A stretch of DNA of 64,000 nucleotides. It comes from CAWDVB01 sp963824105 (GTDB lineage Bacteria > Actinomycetota > Actinomycetes > Propionibacteriales > Nocardioidaceae). This document shows, piece after piece, positions 24,713-33,603 of this stretch. The DNA is taken from the NCBI GenBank assembly GCA_963824105.1, contig CAWGNN010000011.1, positions 310,001 through 374,000 on the forward strand, written 5' to 3'. The first letter of the stretch is position 1. The number at the start of each line of letters is the position of its first letter. Position numbers and translations under genes: made by a program. The notes beneath the pieces are model-generated. The model searched no databases. It saw only the letters and a list, made by a program, of their open reading frames with translations, and was not told the DNA's origin.

Positions 24713-25783
24713 TCACGGGCTGGATGAGGCGGTAAGCCCGTTCACCTGGAGCCTGACCACACGGTCGGTGACGTTGGGGTTCTCACCACCGAGCAGGTAC
24801 GACGTGGACCCCACCGTGACCACTGCCGAGTCGGCCAGCGGCCAGGGAAGGCGACCGGCGCGAGTGACGGCCGAGGTGGCCGGGTCGAACCAGCTGCAGG
24901 TCCGGGAGATGCCGCCGTGGTTCGTGCGACCCCCACAGACGAGAATCTGACCCCCGACGGGTACCGCCATGGCATGCCCGATCGCCTGGGGGAGGTGTGC
25001 CGTGATCTTCGACCGGCCGGTCACGAGATTGACCCGTTGCACGGTGTCGTGCTCGACGCCACTGCGCTCGCCGCCGAACACCCACAGGACGTGGCCGACC
25101 ACGGCGGTCGCCGGATAGCGAACGGGATCGCGCAGCCGCGCGACGGTGGTCCAGGACGTGCCGTTGCTCGACCTCAGGATGGAGGCCGAGGCTGCGCTCG
25201 CACCGCTGTACCCACCGACTACGTAGAGAGTTCCGCCGACGCCGGCCACGGCAAGATCGGACCGGGCAGTCGGCAGCCGGCCGACGACCGCCCAGCTGTT
25301 CGAGCTCGCGTCGAAGCGCTGGACCACGTCCAAGGAGACGGAACTTCCCCCACCGACCACCAGGGCGTTCCCGGAGCCGCCGACGCCGCCTGCCGTGTCA
25401 TGGACCGGCACTGACAGGGATGCGACGGGATGGGTGTGACCACTGCCTGGTTTGAGCCAGTAGGCCGAGGAGGTGGTGACATCTCCAGAGAGAAGCCCCC
25501 CCGCGACCAGGACTCGGTTGCCGACGACGACCGCTGCCTCGCGGGCCAGCGGTATCGGGAGGCGCCATCTGGCCGCGGTGGCGTGCAGGCTAATCGCGCC
25601 GGCAGTGGGCGGGGATGTCGGCGAGGTCGAGACAGGGCTGGACGACGACGTGGTGGAGCCGATCGTGGCTGCGCCGGGCGCGAAGCCGCCGGTGCACCCG
25701 CTCAGGGCGAGGGAGGCCGTCCCCAGGGCCGCGAAGGCCGCGAACCGCACGTGACGGCTGGGTCGGGGGAGGGGGGATCGCAT
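24713..25783 (-). CDS. Kelch-type beta-propeller lipoprotein
   Basis: 356 residues. The N-terminus has a signal peptide with a lipobox (ASLALSGC, Cys30), then a Ser/Thr/Pro-rich linker, so it should be a surface lipoprotein. At least five Kelch-like blades follow, each with a G-G pair after a hydrophobic strand (RVLVAGGLLSGDV, TLYVVGGYSGAS, VLWVFGGERSGV, QILVCGGRTNHGG, TSYLLGGENPN). Such propellers bind partners or sugars; no catalytic residue is evident. Partner unknown. Confidence 0.8.
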   Translation of the reverse strand: MRSPLPRPSRHVRFAAFAALGTASLALSGCTGGFAPGAATIGSTTSSSSPVSTSPTSPPTAGAISLHATAARWRLPIPLAREAAVVVGNRVLVAGGLLSGDVTTSSAYWLKPGSGHTHPVASLSVPVHDTAGGVGGSGNALVVGGGSSVSLDVVQRFDASSNSWAVVGRLPTARSDLAVAGVGGTLYVVGGYSGASAASASILRSSNGTSWTTVARLRDPVRYPATAVVGHVLWVFGGERSGVEHDTVQRVNLVTGRSKITAHLPQAIGHAMAVPVGGQILVCGGRTNHGGISRTCSWFDPATSAVTRAGRLPWPLADSAVVTVGSTSYLLGGENPNVTDRVVRLQVNGLTASSSP

Positions 25784-25795
25784 GCAGGCTCCTGC

Positions 25796-26350
25796 TCACG
25801 GCTGGGACTGGGGGGTCGTGGTGTCGATTCTGCCGATAGACCCTGAGCCTCCGCTGTGAATGGGACCGCTGCGGGCTCTCATCAGCACCCGGGGCCCGTA
25901 GTCCATCAGGTGCATCGCCTGCTCCTTGGCGACCAAGGACAGCTGGAAGGTCGAGGTGGGCTCGGCGACCGCAAATCCAAGCCGGGCGTAGAAGGGCGCG
26001 TTCCAGGGGATGTCCGCGTAGGTGCGAAGTGAGAGTGAGTCGTAGCCTCGTGCTGCCACCTCGGTCAGGGCCGCGCGCACCAGCGTGGTCCCGGCTCCTC
26101 GGCGCTGACTGTCGGGCTCGACGGCAAGCTGTTCGAGATGTGCCTCACCGTCGACCTCCAGGACGTGGGCGAAGCCGTAGACCTCAACGCCCGCCACGAG
26201 CAGGAAGCCGGGCTGCGCCGCGCGCCAGGCTCCGGTACTGGCCGAGGGCCACTCAACCTCACCGAAGACGTCGAGGAACATCCGGTCCGCTGCGTCCTCA
26301 ATCCCCTCCAAGCAGTCGAGATCGGCTGATGAGGCGAACCGAACGCGCAT
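25796..26350 (-). CDS. GNAT-family N-acetyltransferase
   Basis: 184 residues. The acetyl-CoA site motif A reads LEQLAVEPDSQRRGAGTTLV, with a following ARGYDSLSLRTYADIPWNAPFYARLGF that fits motif B. The ATG at 26350 shares its A with the pgl stop (TGATG), so it is translationally coupled to pgl. The last 30 residues are Gly/Ser-rich and poorly conserved in style. Substrate unknown. Confidence 0.85.
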   Translation of the reverse strand: MRVRFASSADLDCLEGIEDAADRMFLDVFGEVEWPSASTGAWRAAQPGFLLVAGVEVYGFAHVLEVDGEAHLEQLAVEPDSQRRGAGTTLVRAALTEVAARGYDSLSLRTYADIPWNAPFYARLGFAVAEPTSTFQLSLVAKEQAMHLMDYGPRVLMRARSGPIHSGGSGSIGRIDTTTPQSQP

Positions 26351-27018
26351 CAGCCGCTCGCTGAGGCGGCCAGGTCTGCGAGCACGATCGAACGGGGAGC
26401 CACGACCCGTCCGGCAGGGATGGCAGGATCGCCATCCAGGAGTCGCCGTAGGGCGTCCTGCTTGCTGGCACCGGAGACCAGCCACAGCAGCGCGTCGGTG
26501 CGCTGGAGAGCCGGATAGGTGAGCGTCATCCGCACATGACCCTGATACGGCGCTCCGGTGAGGGTGACGAGCCGGTCGGTGACATCCAGGGAGGGATCTC
26601 CGGGGACCAGAGAGGCGGTGTGCCCGTCCGCGCCGATCCCCAGATGAATGAGGTCGAAGCGCTCGGGAAGAACCGCGGCGTAGGAGGCGCACGCCCGCTG
26701 CAGGTCGGACTCCTCGACCGGCATGGCGAACACCGTGCAGTCCTCCGGCACGACTTCGCGCAGGAGGGCCAGGTTCCGGTCTGGGTGGTCCATCGGAACG
26801 ACACGCTCGTCCACCTGGAAGAGCTCGGTCCGGGACCACGGGAAATCCGCAAGTGACCCGATCGCGGAGAACATGGCCCAGGGAGTGCGGCCCCCACTGA
26901 CCGCCATGCGGAAGGCTCCGTGAGCCGCGACCGCCGCATCGGCGCGGGCGGCGACGAGCCGAGCGGCCTCACGCGCCAGAGTCTCGGCGTCTGGCCAGAC
27001 GGAGAGCTGCTGCTGCAT
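26350..27018 (-). CDS. pgl: 6-phosphogluconolactonase
   Basis: 222 residues, second enzyme of the oxidative pentose phosphate pathway, hydrolysing 6-phosphogluconolactone. Family motifs: FRMAVSGGRTPWAMFSAI, ELFQVDERVVPMDHPDRN and FDLIHLGIGADGHTASLVPG, the last being the DevB/SOL signature. Full length. Its ATG overlaps the gnd stop by one base, and it is followed by a coupled GNAT gene. Confidence 0.95.
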   Translation of the reverse strand: MQQQLSVWPDAETLAREAARLVAARADAAVAAHGAFRMAVSGGRTPWAMFSAIGSLADFPWSRTELFQVDERVVPMDHPDRNLALLREVVPEDCTVFAMPVEESDLQRACASYAAVLPERFDLIHLGIGADGHTASLVPGDPSLDVTDRLVTLTGAPYQGHVRMTLTYPALQRTDALLWLVSGASKQDALRRLLDGDPAIPAGRVVAPRSIVLADLAASASG

Positions 27019-28061
27019 CAGTCGCGAGACCGCTCGGCGTGTCCGCCGAACTGCTCGCGCATCGCGGAGAGCACCTTGCCGCCGAAGGAGTCCATCCCTC
27101 GCGAGCTGAAGCGGGCCTGGAGGGCGGTGGTGATCACCGGTGCGGGGACGCCCTCATCGATGGCTGCGATGGCGGTCCAACGCCCTTCGCCGGAGTCCGA
27201 GACTCGGCCGGCGTACTCGGCAAGATCCGGATCGGTGGCCAGCGCATTGGCCATCAGGTCCACGAGCCACGAGCTCACCACCGCTCCACGCCGCCAGACC
27301 TCGGCGACCTCTGCCACGTTGATGTCGTACTGATAGCGCTCCGGTCGGCGCAGCGGCGTCGTCTCCGCGTCGTGCTCGGCCTCGGAGCGCCCGACGCCGG
27401 CATGTTTGATGATGTTCAGCCCCTCGGCGAGAGCAGCCATCATCCCGTACTCCACGCCGTTGTGAACCATCTTCACGAAGTGGCCGGCTCCCGCCGGACC
27501 ACAGTGGTAATAGCCCTGGTCGGCGGTACTGGTCGACTCGCGGTTGGGAGTTGGCTCGGCGTCGCCGCGCCCGGGGGCGAGAGCGGAGAAGATGGGATCG
27601 AGCCGGGAGACCGCCTCGTCGGGACCGCCGATCATCAGGCTGTACCCACGCTCCAACCCCCAGACGCCGCCGCTGGTGCCGCAGTCGACGTAGTGGATCC
27701 CCGACTCGGCGAGCTGGGCGGCCCGATCGATGTCGTCGCCGTAGAAGGAGTTGCCCCCGTCGATCACGATGTCGCCGGGCTCGAGGAGGGGCACGAGCTC
27801 GTCAAGAACCGATGCGACGACTCCGGCGGGCACCATGACCCAGATGGCGCGCGGAGCGTCGAGCTCGGAAACGAGGTTCTCGTAGCTTGTCGCCCCGACC
27901 ATGCCCTCGGCAGCGAGTGCACTGACGGCTTCGGGAGCGCGGTCGAACACCACGCACTGATGGCCCGCTGCTGTCACCCGCCGTGCCAGGTTGGCGCCCA
28001 TCCGGCCGAGCCCGATCATCCCCAGTTGGAGCGTGTCGGTGCCGTCCGCGGCTGCTGACAT
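27018..28061 (-). CDS. gnd: 6-phosphogluconate dehydrogenase, short (YqeC/GndA-like) form
   Basis: 347 residues, well under the 470 of the classical dimeric enzyme, so it belongs to the short tetrameric group often using NAD+. Motifs: LGMIGLGRMGANLARRV (Rossmann), DIVIDGGNSFYGDD, DCGTSGGVWGLERGYSLM, and GHFVKMVHNGVEYGMM with the catalytic Lys. A ~20-residue Pro/Ser/Thr insert (GRGDAEPTPNREST) precedes the GYYHCGPAGAGH segment. The ATG at 28061 follows GGAGGGAG. It is divergent from zwf. Confidence 0.93.
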   Translation of the reverse strand: MSAAADGTDTLQLGMIGLGRMGANLARRVTAAGHQCVVFDRAPEAVSALAAEGMVGATSYENLVSELDAPRAIWVMVPAGVVASVLDELVPLLEPGDIVIDGGNSFYGDDIDRAAQLAESGIHYVDCGTSGGVWGLERGYSLMIGGPDEAVSRLDPIFSALAPGRGDAEPTPNRESTSTADQGYYHCGPAGAGHFVKMVHNGVEYGMMAALAEGLNIIKHAGVGRSEAEHDAETTPLRRPERYQYDINVAEVAEVWRRGAVVSSWLVDLMANALATDPDLAEYAGRVSDSGEGRWTAIAAIDEGVPAPVITTALQARFSSRGMDSFGGKVLSAMREQFGGHAERSRD

Positions 28062-28131
28062 AGATGTTCTCCCTCCACACGCAGTGCGCTCCCTGACAGC
28101 GGAGCGCTCGAGTTCGGGCCGTTCTCGCCGA

Positions 28132-28187
28132 TCCTTGCACACGGGTCCTTACGCACGGGTCCTTGCACACGGGTCCTTGCACACGGG
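28132..28187. repeat. Four tandem 14-bp repeats between gnd and zwf
   Basis: The unit TCCTTGCACACGGG occurs four times end to end; the second copy reads TCCTTACGCACGGG and the others are identical. The array fills the middle of the divergent gnd/zwf promoter region. Tandem direct repeats of this size can be regulator sites or products of replication slippage. Confidence 0.8.
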
Positions 28188-28285
28188 GCTAGCGTCAGAG
28201 CATCCGGGCAAGAGCGAGGATCTATCCGTTGGCCTGGCACGATGGCAGTGAGACGGAGAAGGACCCGACGATCGAGGTGGTGCGC

Positions 28286-29734
28286 GTGGCAGCGGAGACC
28301 GGCTCCGGGGAGATCACGATCGTCGTCCTGGGGGCGACGGGAGACATGGCCAAGCGCCTCCTCTTCCCGGCGCTCTACAGCCTCGCACTGGCGGAGCGCC
28401 TTCCCGACGTACGAATCGTCGGGTACGGCCTCGACGACTTGGGCGACGAGAAGTTCTGTGAGCTGGTCCGCGAAGGCATCGACGCCCAGCACCTCGAGGT
28501 GGACGGGGCATGGGAGGACTTTGCGGCCCACATGACCTACCGGCAGGGCGAGTTGCATGCCGATCAGCTCGCTCCGATCGGGGAGCTGATCGCCAAGGAC
28601 GCGGTCTTCTACCTGGCGCTACCGCCCGGGCTCTTCGCCACTGCTGCCACTGCCTTGGCGGAGGCGGGACTGGCGTCCGAGGAGAACGGGAGCCGTCGTC
28701 TCGTCGTGGAGAAGCCGTTCGGCACCGACCTGGAGTCCGCCCTGAGGCTCAACGCCGAGCTTCACGAGAACTGGACTGAGGACCAGATCTTCCGGATCGA
28801 CCATTTCCTGGGCAAGGAGACCGTGCAGAACATCATGGTCTTCCGGTTCGCCAATCGCTTCTTCGAGCCTGCGTTCAACAGCGCGCACATCGAGCAGGTC
28901 CAGATCACGGTGGCCGAAAGTCTGGGCCTCGAGGGCCGGTACCGCTACTACGACGAGATCGGCGCCCTGCGGGACATGGTGCAGAACCACCTCCTGCAGC
29001 TGTTCACCATCGTGGCAATAGAGCCGCCTGCGATCTGGGACGCCGACGTCCTGCATGACCACAAGGTCGAGGTCCTCAAGGCCGTCCGTCCGCTGTCACC
29101 CCAGGACTGCGAACGCGATGCGGTGCGAGCACAGTACGTCGAGGGAAGGATCAACGGGGAGGATGTGCCGGGTTATCGCGAGGAGGGCGGGGTTGAGGAG
29201 GGTTCCACCACCGAGACGTTCGCGGCGGTGAAACTGCAGGTCGACAACTGGCGCTGGAAGGGCGTGCCGTTCTACCTCAGGACCGGCAAACGGCTGGCCT
29301 CCAAGCACAGCGAGATCGCCATCCAGTTCCGGCGTCCGCCGACCCGGCTCTTCGAGAGCAGCGCGGCCAACCCCGTGCGCTCCAACTGGCTGGTCTTCAC
29401 CATCCAGCCCGAGGACGCGATCGATCTGGGCATCCGCGCCCGGGCCCCGGGGCTCGGGCTGACCTCGCGGCAGCTCACGCTGCACGCCGAATATGCCCAG
29501 GAGGACGAGGCGGTGACCTCGGCTTACGAGCAGCTCCTGCTCGACGTGCTGGAGGGGACCCGGACACCATTCCTGCGATTCGACGAGGTGGAGTGGTCCT
29601 GGCGCGTCATCGAGCCGCTTCTGAAGGCTTGGGAGTCGGGGGAGCCGGAGATCTATCGGGCCGGCACCGATGGTCCCTTCTCGCAGTCGAAGATCCTCGA
29701 GCGCGGTCACGAGTGGCGCGGGATCGGGGGGTGA
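28286..29734 (+). CDS. zwf: Glucose-6-phosphate dehydrogenase
   Basis: 482 residues from the GTG at 28286. It oxidises glucose-6-phosphate with NAD(P)+ at the head of the pentose phosphate pathway. Motifs: ITIVVLGATGDMAKRLLFPA (nucleotide binding; GxxGDxAKRLL), the active-site FRIDHFLGKETVQNIMVFRF, and FYLRTGKRLASKHSEI. The 5' end is uncertain: in-frame starts occur at 28229 (TTG), 28277, 28280 and 28286, and GAGG at 28274 best suits 28286. opcA and tal/tkt are not beside it; gnd-pgl lie divergently. Confidence 0.93.
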   Translation: MAAETGSGEITIVVLGATGDMAKRLLFPALYSLALAERLPDVRIVGYGLDDLGDEKFCELVREGIDAQHLEVDGAWEDFAAHMTYRQGELHADQLAPIGELIAKDAVFYLALPPGLFATAATALAEAGLASEENGSRRLVVEKPFGTDLESALRLNAELHENWTEDQIFRIDHFLGKETVQNIMVFRFANRFFEPAFNSAHIEQVQITVAESLGLEGRYRYYDEIGALRDMVQNHLLQLFTIVAIEPPAIWDADVLHDHKVEVLKAVRPLSPQDCERDAVRAQYVEGRINGEDVPGYREEGGVEEGSTTETFAAVKLQVDNWRWKGVPFYLRTGKRLASKHSEIAIQFRRPPTRLFESSAANPVRSNWLVFTIQPEDAIDLGIRARAPGLGLTSRQLTLHAEYAQEDEAVTSAYEQLLLDVLEGTRTPFLRFDEVEWSWRVIEPLLKAWESGEPEIYRAGTDGPFSQSKILERGHEWRGIGG

Positions 29735-29749
29735 CGGCCGGATTGAGCG

Positions 29750-30691
29750 TCAGCCCACGACGGTAACCACGCCGTAGGCCGCCACGAACAGCACGAGCAG
29801 CAACACTCCTGTCGCACGGGTGTGCCGCCCGCGAACGGCGAGGAGCAGGATGGTGATTCCCATCACGGCCGCCGCGACCAGAGATCCGGGCACCACGGCG
29901 CTCGTGGTGACCGCGATCGGAGCGATGAGCGGGCCGCTCGCGATCGAGAGAGTCGAGTCGAGGAAGCTCGACCCCAGGGCATCGCCCACCGCGAGGTCCC
30001 ACTGCTTGCGGCGCACGGCGGCCAGCCCGAAGACGAGCTCGGGGAGCGACGTGCCGATGGAAGCCAGGAAGAAGGCGACGAGATACTCCGGGACCGACCA
30101 GATCCCGGCGAGCGACGTCATTGCCTCGACCGCCGTGGTCGCGCCGGCGCCGACAACCAGCAGGCCGATCAAGGCCAGTCCCAGGTGCGCCCGCGGTGAC
30201 CGCGAGCCCTCCTGGTGCGACTGCGGCTCATGGCCCGGGACGCTGCGCCAGACGATGAAAGTCCCGACCACCCAGGCAACGAAGAGGATCACCGCATCCA
30301 GCCGGGAGACTTGACCGTCGAGCATCAAGAGCGCACCGATGAGTAGAGCAATGACCGAGCTGATTCCGAGCCGAGCGACGCGTCCGGCACGGATGGGGAA
30401 GGCGCCGCCGACGAGGGGCATGAGGCCGAGGACCAGAGTCGACTGGACCAGCGCGGAGCCCACCGAGTCGCCGACATTGATGTCGCCGTGACCGCTGACC
30501 GAGGAGACGATCGAGTTCGCGATCTCGGGCAGATCGGTCCCGAACGACGCCAACGTGACCCCGATGATGAAGGGGGGAATCCGGGTCGTCGAGGCGTACG
30601 CCGTCAGATGGCCGAGCGCCCAGCGACTGGCACGGATGGCGACCACGAGCCCGGTGGCCAGGACCACCAACCAGAGGATCGAGTCCAGCAC
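29750..30691 (-). CDS. Sodium/calcium exchanger family protein (CaCA)
   Basis: 313 residues and about ten membrane helices arranged as two inverted halves. The alpha repeats are visible: TLASFGTDLPEIANSIVSS with GDSVGSALVQST in the first half, and FFLASIGTSLPELVFGL with GDALGSSFLDST in the second. The paired acidic residues bind the cation. YrbG/CaxA-like exchangers move Ca2+ or other cations against Na+ or H+. The GTG at 30691 has an AGGGGGCGAG site. It converges with zwf 15 bp away. Confidence 0.88.
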   Translation of the reverse strand: MLDSILWLVVLATGLVVAIRASRWALGHLTAYASTTRIPPFIIGVTLASFGTDLPEIANSIVSSVSGHGDINVGDSVGSALVQSTLVLGLMPLVGGAFPIRAGRVARLGISSVIALLIGALLMLDGQVSRLDAVILFVAWVVGTFIVWRSVPGHEPQSHQEGSRSPRAHLGLALIGLLVVGAGATTAVEAMTSLAGIWSVPEYLVAFFLASIGTSLPELVFGLAAVRRKQWDLAVGDALGSSFLDSTLSIASGPLIAPIAVTTSAVVPGSLVAAAVMGITILLLAVRGRHTRATGVLLLVLFVAAYGVVTVVG

Positions 30692-30706
30692 GAGCTCGCC
30701 CCCTGA

Positions 30707-31678
30707 TCAGACCTGGCTGTCGGCGCGGAGCAACCGGGCCTCTGTGTCCGGGTCGACGCCGACTCCCGGCTGCCGCCAGTCGCTGCCGGCCATCCAGGAG
30801 GCGGTTTCCCGGACGGTCTCGGCGAACGGCCGGGCCTTGAGGCCGGTGGCGAGCGCTGCTCCCGGGTCGAGGGCCAGCACTCCCTCAGGCTCCGGGCCCC
30901 ACAGAGGGAACGGTGCGTCGCCCACCGCATCGGCCGGCACCCAGCGCAGCTCGGCACCGGAGACGAGTGCGTCCCTGATCCCTTCGAGCATGTCGCGGAA
31001 GGACCACGGCGGAGCCGGCGTGCAGACATGGAAGTCTCCCGTCGCTCGACTCTCGGTGACGCCGACGATCCACTCGGCCTGGTCGCGAGCATCGACGAGC
31101 TGCATGGGATTCTCCGCCGGTCCTGGGCAGGCAACCTCACCACCGCGGGAGATGCGGTCCACCCACCAGGTGAAACGTCCGGTGTAGTCGTCCGGGCCCA
31201 CGACGTAGGTCGGGCGCACCACCAACGAGGCCTCGGAGCCGAACTCCCCACGAGCAGCGGCTTCACACAACGCCTTCAGCGGGCCGTAGTTGCCACCGCT
31301 CATCGGCAGCGAGTCCGGATCGTCGGCGTCGACCGTCGCCAAGGGGAGGGACTCGTCCCCGCCCAGGACCGAGGTGTCGGCGTAGGCCGAGATCGAGGAG
31401 ATGTAGACGTAGTGGCCTCCGCGGCCGCCCAGGGCGGCCGCGAGTGATCGGACCTGTCTGGGCCAGTAGGCGCACACGTCGATCGTGGCGTCGAACGCGC
31501 GACCCTCGAGAGCGGATCCGAGGTCGTCACGATCCGCCAGCAGATGATCGGCAGCCTCCAGTCCGGGGCTTTGAGTCAGTCCGCGGTGGAGCAGCGTGAC
31601 GCGGTGTCCTCGAGCCAGCGCGGCCGCCGTGATGTGCCTTCCCACGAAGCGCGTGCCACCGACGATCAAGAGGTCCAT
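30707..31678 (-). CDS. NAD-dependent epimerase/dehydratase family protein
   Basis: 323 residues, extended short-chain dehydrogenase fold. It begins MDLLIVGGTRFVGRHITAAA with the GxxGxxG-type nucleotide loop, and has FDATIDVCAYWPRQVRSL and VYISSISAYAD at the active-site Ser, then NYGPLKALCE with the Tyr-x3-Lys pair. The last third (IRDALVSGAELRWVPAD) is typical of the isoflavone-reductase-like/ epimerase group. The ATG at 31678 follows GAGGA. Substrate unknown. Confidence 0.82.
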   Translation of the reverse strand: MDLLIVGGTRFVGRHITAAALARGHRVTLLHRGLTQSPGLEAADHLLADRDDLGSALEGRAFDATIDVCAYWPRQVRSLAAALGGRGGHYVYISSISAYADTSVLGGDESLPLATVDADDPDSLPMSGGNYGPLKALCEAAARGEFGSEASLVVRPTYVVGPDDYTGRFTWWVDRISRGGEVACPGPAENPMQLVDARDQAEWIVGVTESRATGDFHVCTPAPPWSFRDMLEGIRDALVSGAELRWVPADAVGDAPFPLWGPEPEGVLALDPGAALATGLKARPFAETVRETASWMAGSDWRQPGVGVDPDTEARLLRADSQV

Positions 31679-31783
31679 GGTCCTCACCCTAGAGGCGATC
31701 GCTCGATCGGCCGAGGGTCGCACCGCAGCTCGTCAAGCGGCCTGGGACGGGGCTGGCATTTCGTCAGCAACCGATGACACGAC

Positions 31784-32209
31784 TCAGGAGGCCTCGCTCG
31801 AGCGTGGCGTCCGTCGGCGCTTGTGGCTGTAGACCTTGTCCGGGGCGATCTTGAGGATCACCCGGCCGCCGGGCCCGATCGGGTTCGCGTAGTCCTGTCC
31901 GTCGTACTTGCGGGACAGGAAGTCGATGTGGTCGCGGGCCTCCTGCCCGCCGACGAACTCGACGACCCTTCCGCGCACCTCGACGAAGTCGTAGGGGTCG
32001 TTCTCGCCGCGCACCAGCACCGTCACGCGGGGGTCCCGGTGAGCATTGCGGGTGCGCTGGCGGCCCTCCTCGGTGTTGACGAGCAAGTGGTCGTCATCGG
32101 CGTCCACCCAGGTGATCTGTGCCTGGGGCTGCCCGTCGGGCATGAGGGTCACCACGGTCGCGTAGTTGGTCGCGGTAGCGAGTCGGTGAACGTCGGGGTC
32201 GATGGGCAT
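31784..32209 (-). CDS. PPOX-class F420-dependent oxidoreductase
   Basis: 141 residues with the split beta-barrel of flavin/deazaflavin oxidoreductases. Signs: TATNYATVVTLMPDGQPQAQ, ITWVDADDDHLLVNTEEGRQ, RDPRVTVLVRGENDPYDFVE and a basic tail. It resembles the TIGR03618 F420 group common in actinobacteria. F420 use is inferred from the subgroup. Substrate unknown. Confidence 0.8.
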   Translation of the reverse strand: MPIDPDVHRLATATNYATVVTLMPDGQPQAQITWVDADDDHLLVNTEEGRQRTRNAHRDPRVTVLVRGENDPYDFVEVRGRVVEFVGGQEARDHIDFLSRKYDGQDYANPIGPGGRVILKIAPDKVYSHKRRRTPRSSEAS

Positions 32210-32316
32210 GTGGTCCTCCGATCGTCGGTGCCGGGTGTTTGCCGTTGAGATGGTGCCTGGGTGCCTCAGGGTTCGGAGGCTACCCCCGCGCTGAAGACAG
32301 GGGCCTCAGGGAGGGA

Positions 32317-33483
32317 TCAGGCGGGGACGCCTGCCCCGGCAATGACCGCCACGACGCCGAAGGCTCCGGCGAGGAGCAGCACGTACACGGGACCGCGGCG
32401 TAGCACCAGGAGCAGCACGGCTGAAGCAACGAGAACGCCGACCTGCCAGGCGGCTCCGAGGCTCAGCGCCAGCGGGACGGCGACACCGATGATCGCGCCG
32501 ATGGCAGCCGGCCCGGCACCGTCCAGGAAGGCCCGCGCCCGGACATCGGCACGGATGACCGGGAAGTGCCGTGCCCCGAGCAGGACGAGGATGAACGACG
32601 GAGCGAAGGCCACCAGCGCGGCCAGCAGGGCTCCCAGCGGACCCGCTGCCGCGAAACCGACGACAGCGACGGTGTGGAGCACCGGCCCCGGGGTGATCTG
32701 GCCGAGTGCGACGGCGTTCAGAAACTGCTCCGGGCTCATCCACCCGAATCGGTCCACCGCGTCCTCTCGCATCAGCGGGACGATGACGAAGCCACCGCCG
32801 TACGCGAGTGCACCTACCTTGAAGGCCACCCAGGTCAGGGTGAACCAGGATGTCGCCGTTGCGGCGAGACCGGTCAACAGTGGTACCAGGGCCGGTGCGC
32901 GGCCGGTCCCGCTCCTGGCAAGGACCAGGTGTGCCGTCATCTCGAAGAAGCCACAAGCCAGCAGGACGACCACGACGTAGGCGCCGAGGAAGGCGCTGGC
33001 GAGGGCGCCGGAAAAGAGGTAGACGAGGAACCGGACGGTGCTGGTGCGGCGACGCCAACTGGTCGGGAGGAGTGACCATCCGGCCTGCACGGCGACCGCC
33101 GCGACTGCTGCGCCGGCACCGGCGCCGGCACCGAGCACCAAGGCCGGGGGAGAGCCGGACAGGTACAGCGCAGCGAGGGCGACGATGACCACCAGCCCCG
33201 GCAGGATGAACGCGGCTCCACCGATCAGCGCGCCCGCGGTACGGCGCACTCGGTAACCACAGAAGATCGAAAGCTGGGTCGAGGAGGGGCCGGGGAGCAG
33301 GTTGCAGGTGGCCACCGCGTCCTCGAACTCGAAGGGGCTGACCCACTCGTTCCGCTCCACGCACAGCTCACGCAGGAGGCGGATGTGGGCCGCAGGCCCT
33401 CCGAATCCCGTGACCCCGATTCGACCCCACTCACGCAGCACGGTACGCAGAGTCACCGTCGGTGTCTGCGCGTCTTCGGCCAC
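32317..33483 (-). CDS. chrA: ChrA-family (chromate) transporter
   Basis: 388 residues in the two-domain long form, each half with about six membrane helices. The first half has GRIGVTGFGGPAAHIRLL and NLLPGPSSTQL; the second has AFKVGALAYGGGFVIVPLM and ALGQITPGPVLHTVAVVGF. FGGP/GGG and PGP are the family signatures. CHR proteins export chromate by anion antiport, but many have unknown anions. GTG or ATG-type start at 33483. No chrB regulator is adjacent. Confidence 0.88.
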   Translation of the reverse strand: MAEDAQTPTVTLRTVLREWGRIGVTGFGGPAAHIRLLRELCVERNEWVSPFEFEDAVATCNLLPGPSSTQLSIFCGYRVRRTAGALIGGAAFILPGLVVIVALAALYLSGSPPALVLGAGAGAGAAVAAVAVQAGWSLLPTSWRRRTSTVRFLVYLFSGALASAFLGAYVVVVLLACGFFEMTAHLVLARSGTGRAPALVPLLTGLAATATSWFTLTWVAFKVGALAYGGGFVIVPLMREDAVDRFGWMSPEQFLNAVALGQITPGPVLHTVAVVGFAAAGPLGALLAALVAFAPSFILVLLGARHFPVIRADVRARAFLDGAGPAAIGAIIGVAVPLALSLGAAWQVGVLVASAVLLLVLRRGPVYVLLLAGAFGVVAVIAGAGVPA

Positions 33484-33567
33484 TGACGCATGGTGCCAGA
33501 GACCGGCGGTCGCTGCTCTTGTGGGTTCCTTCGCACTACCGGCGTCGGACCTGGCTCTCAGCAGGCA

Positions 33568-33588
33568 CTCCGAGTCACCGACTCGGAG
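33568..33588. terminator. Inverted repeat between tetR and chrA
   Basis: CTCCGAGT (33568-33575) and ACTCGGAG (33581-33588) flank CACCG. It lies 15 bases past the tetR stop on the minus strand and 85 bases before the chrA start. A terminator for the ABC-tetR operon is the simplest reading; an operator for chrA is possible. No T-run follows. Confidence 0.4.
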
Positions 33589-33603
33589 TCGGTCACCCTC
33601 GAC

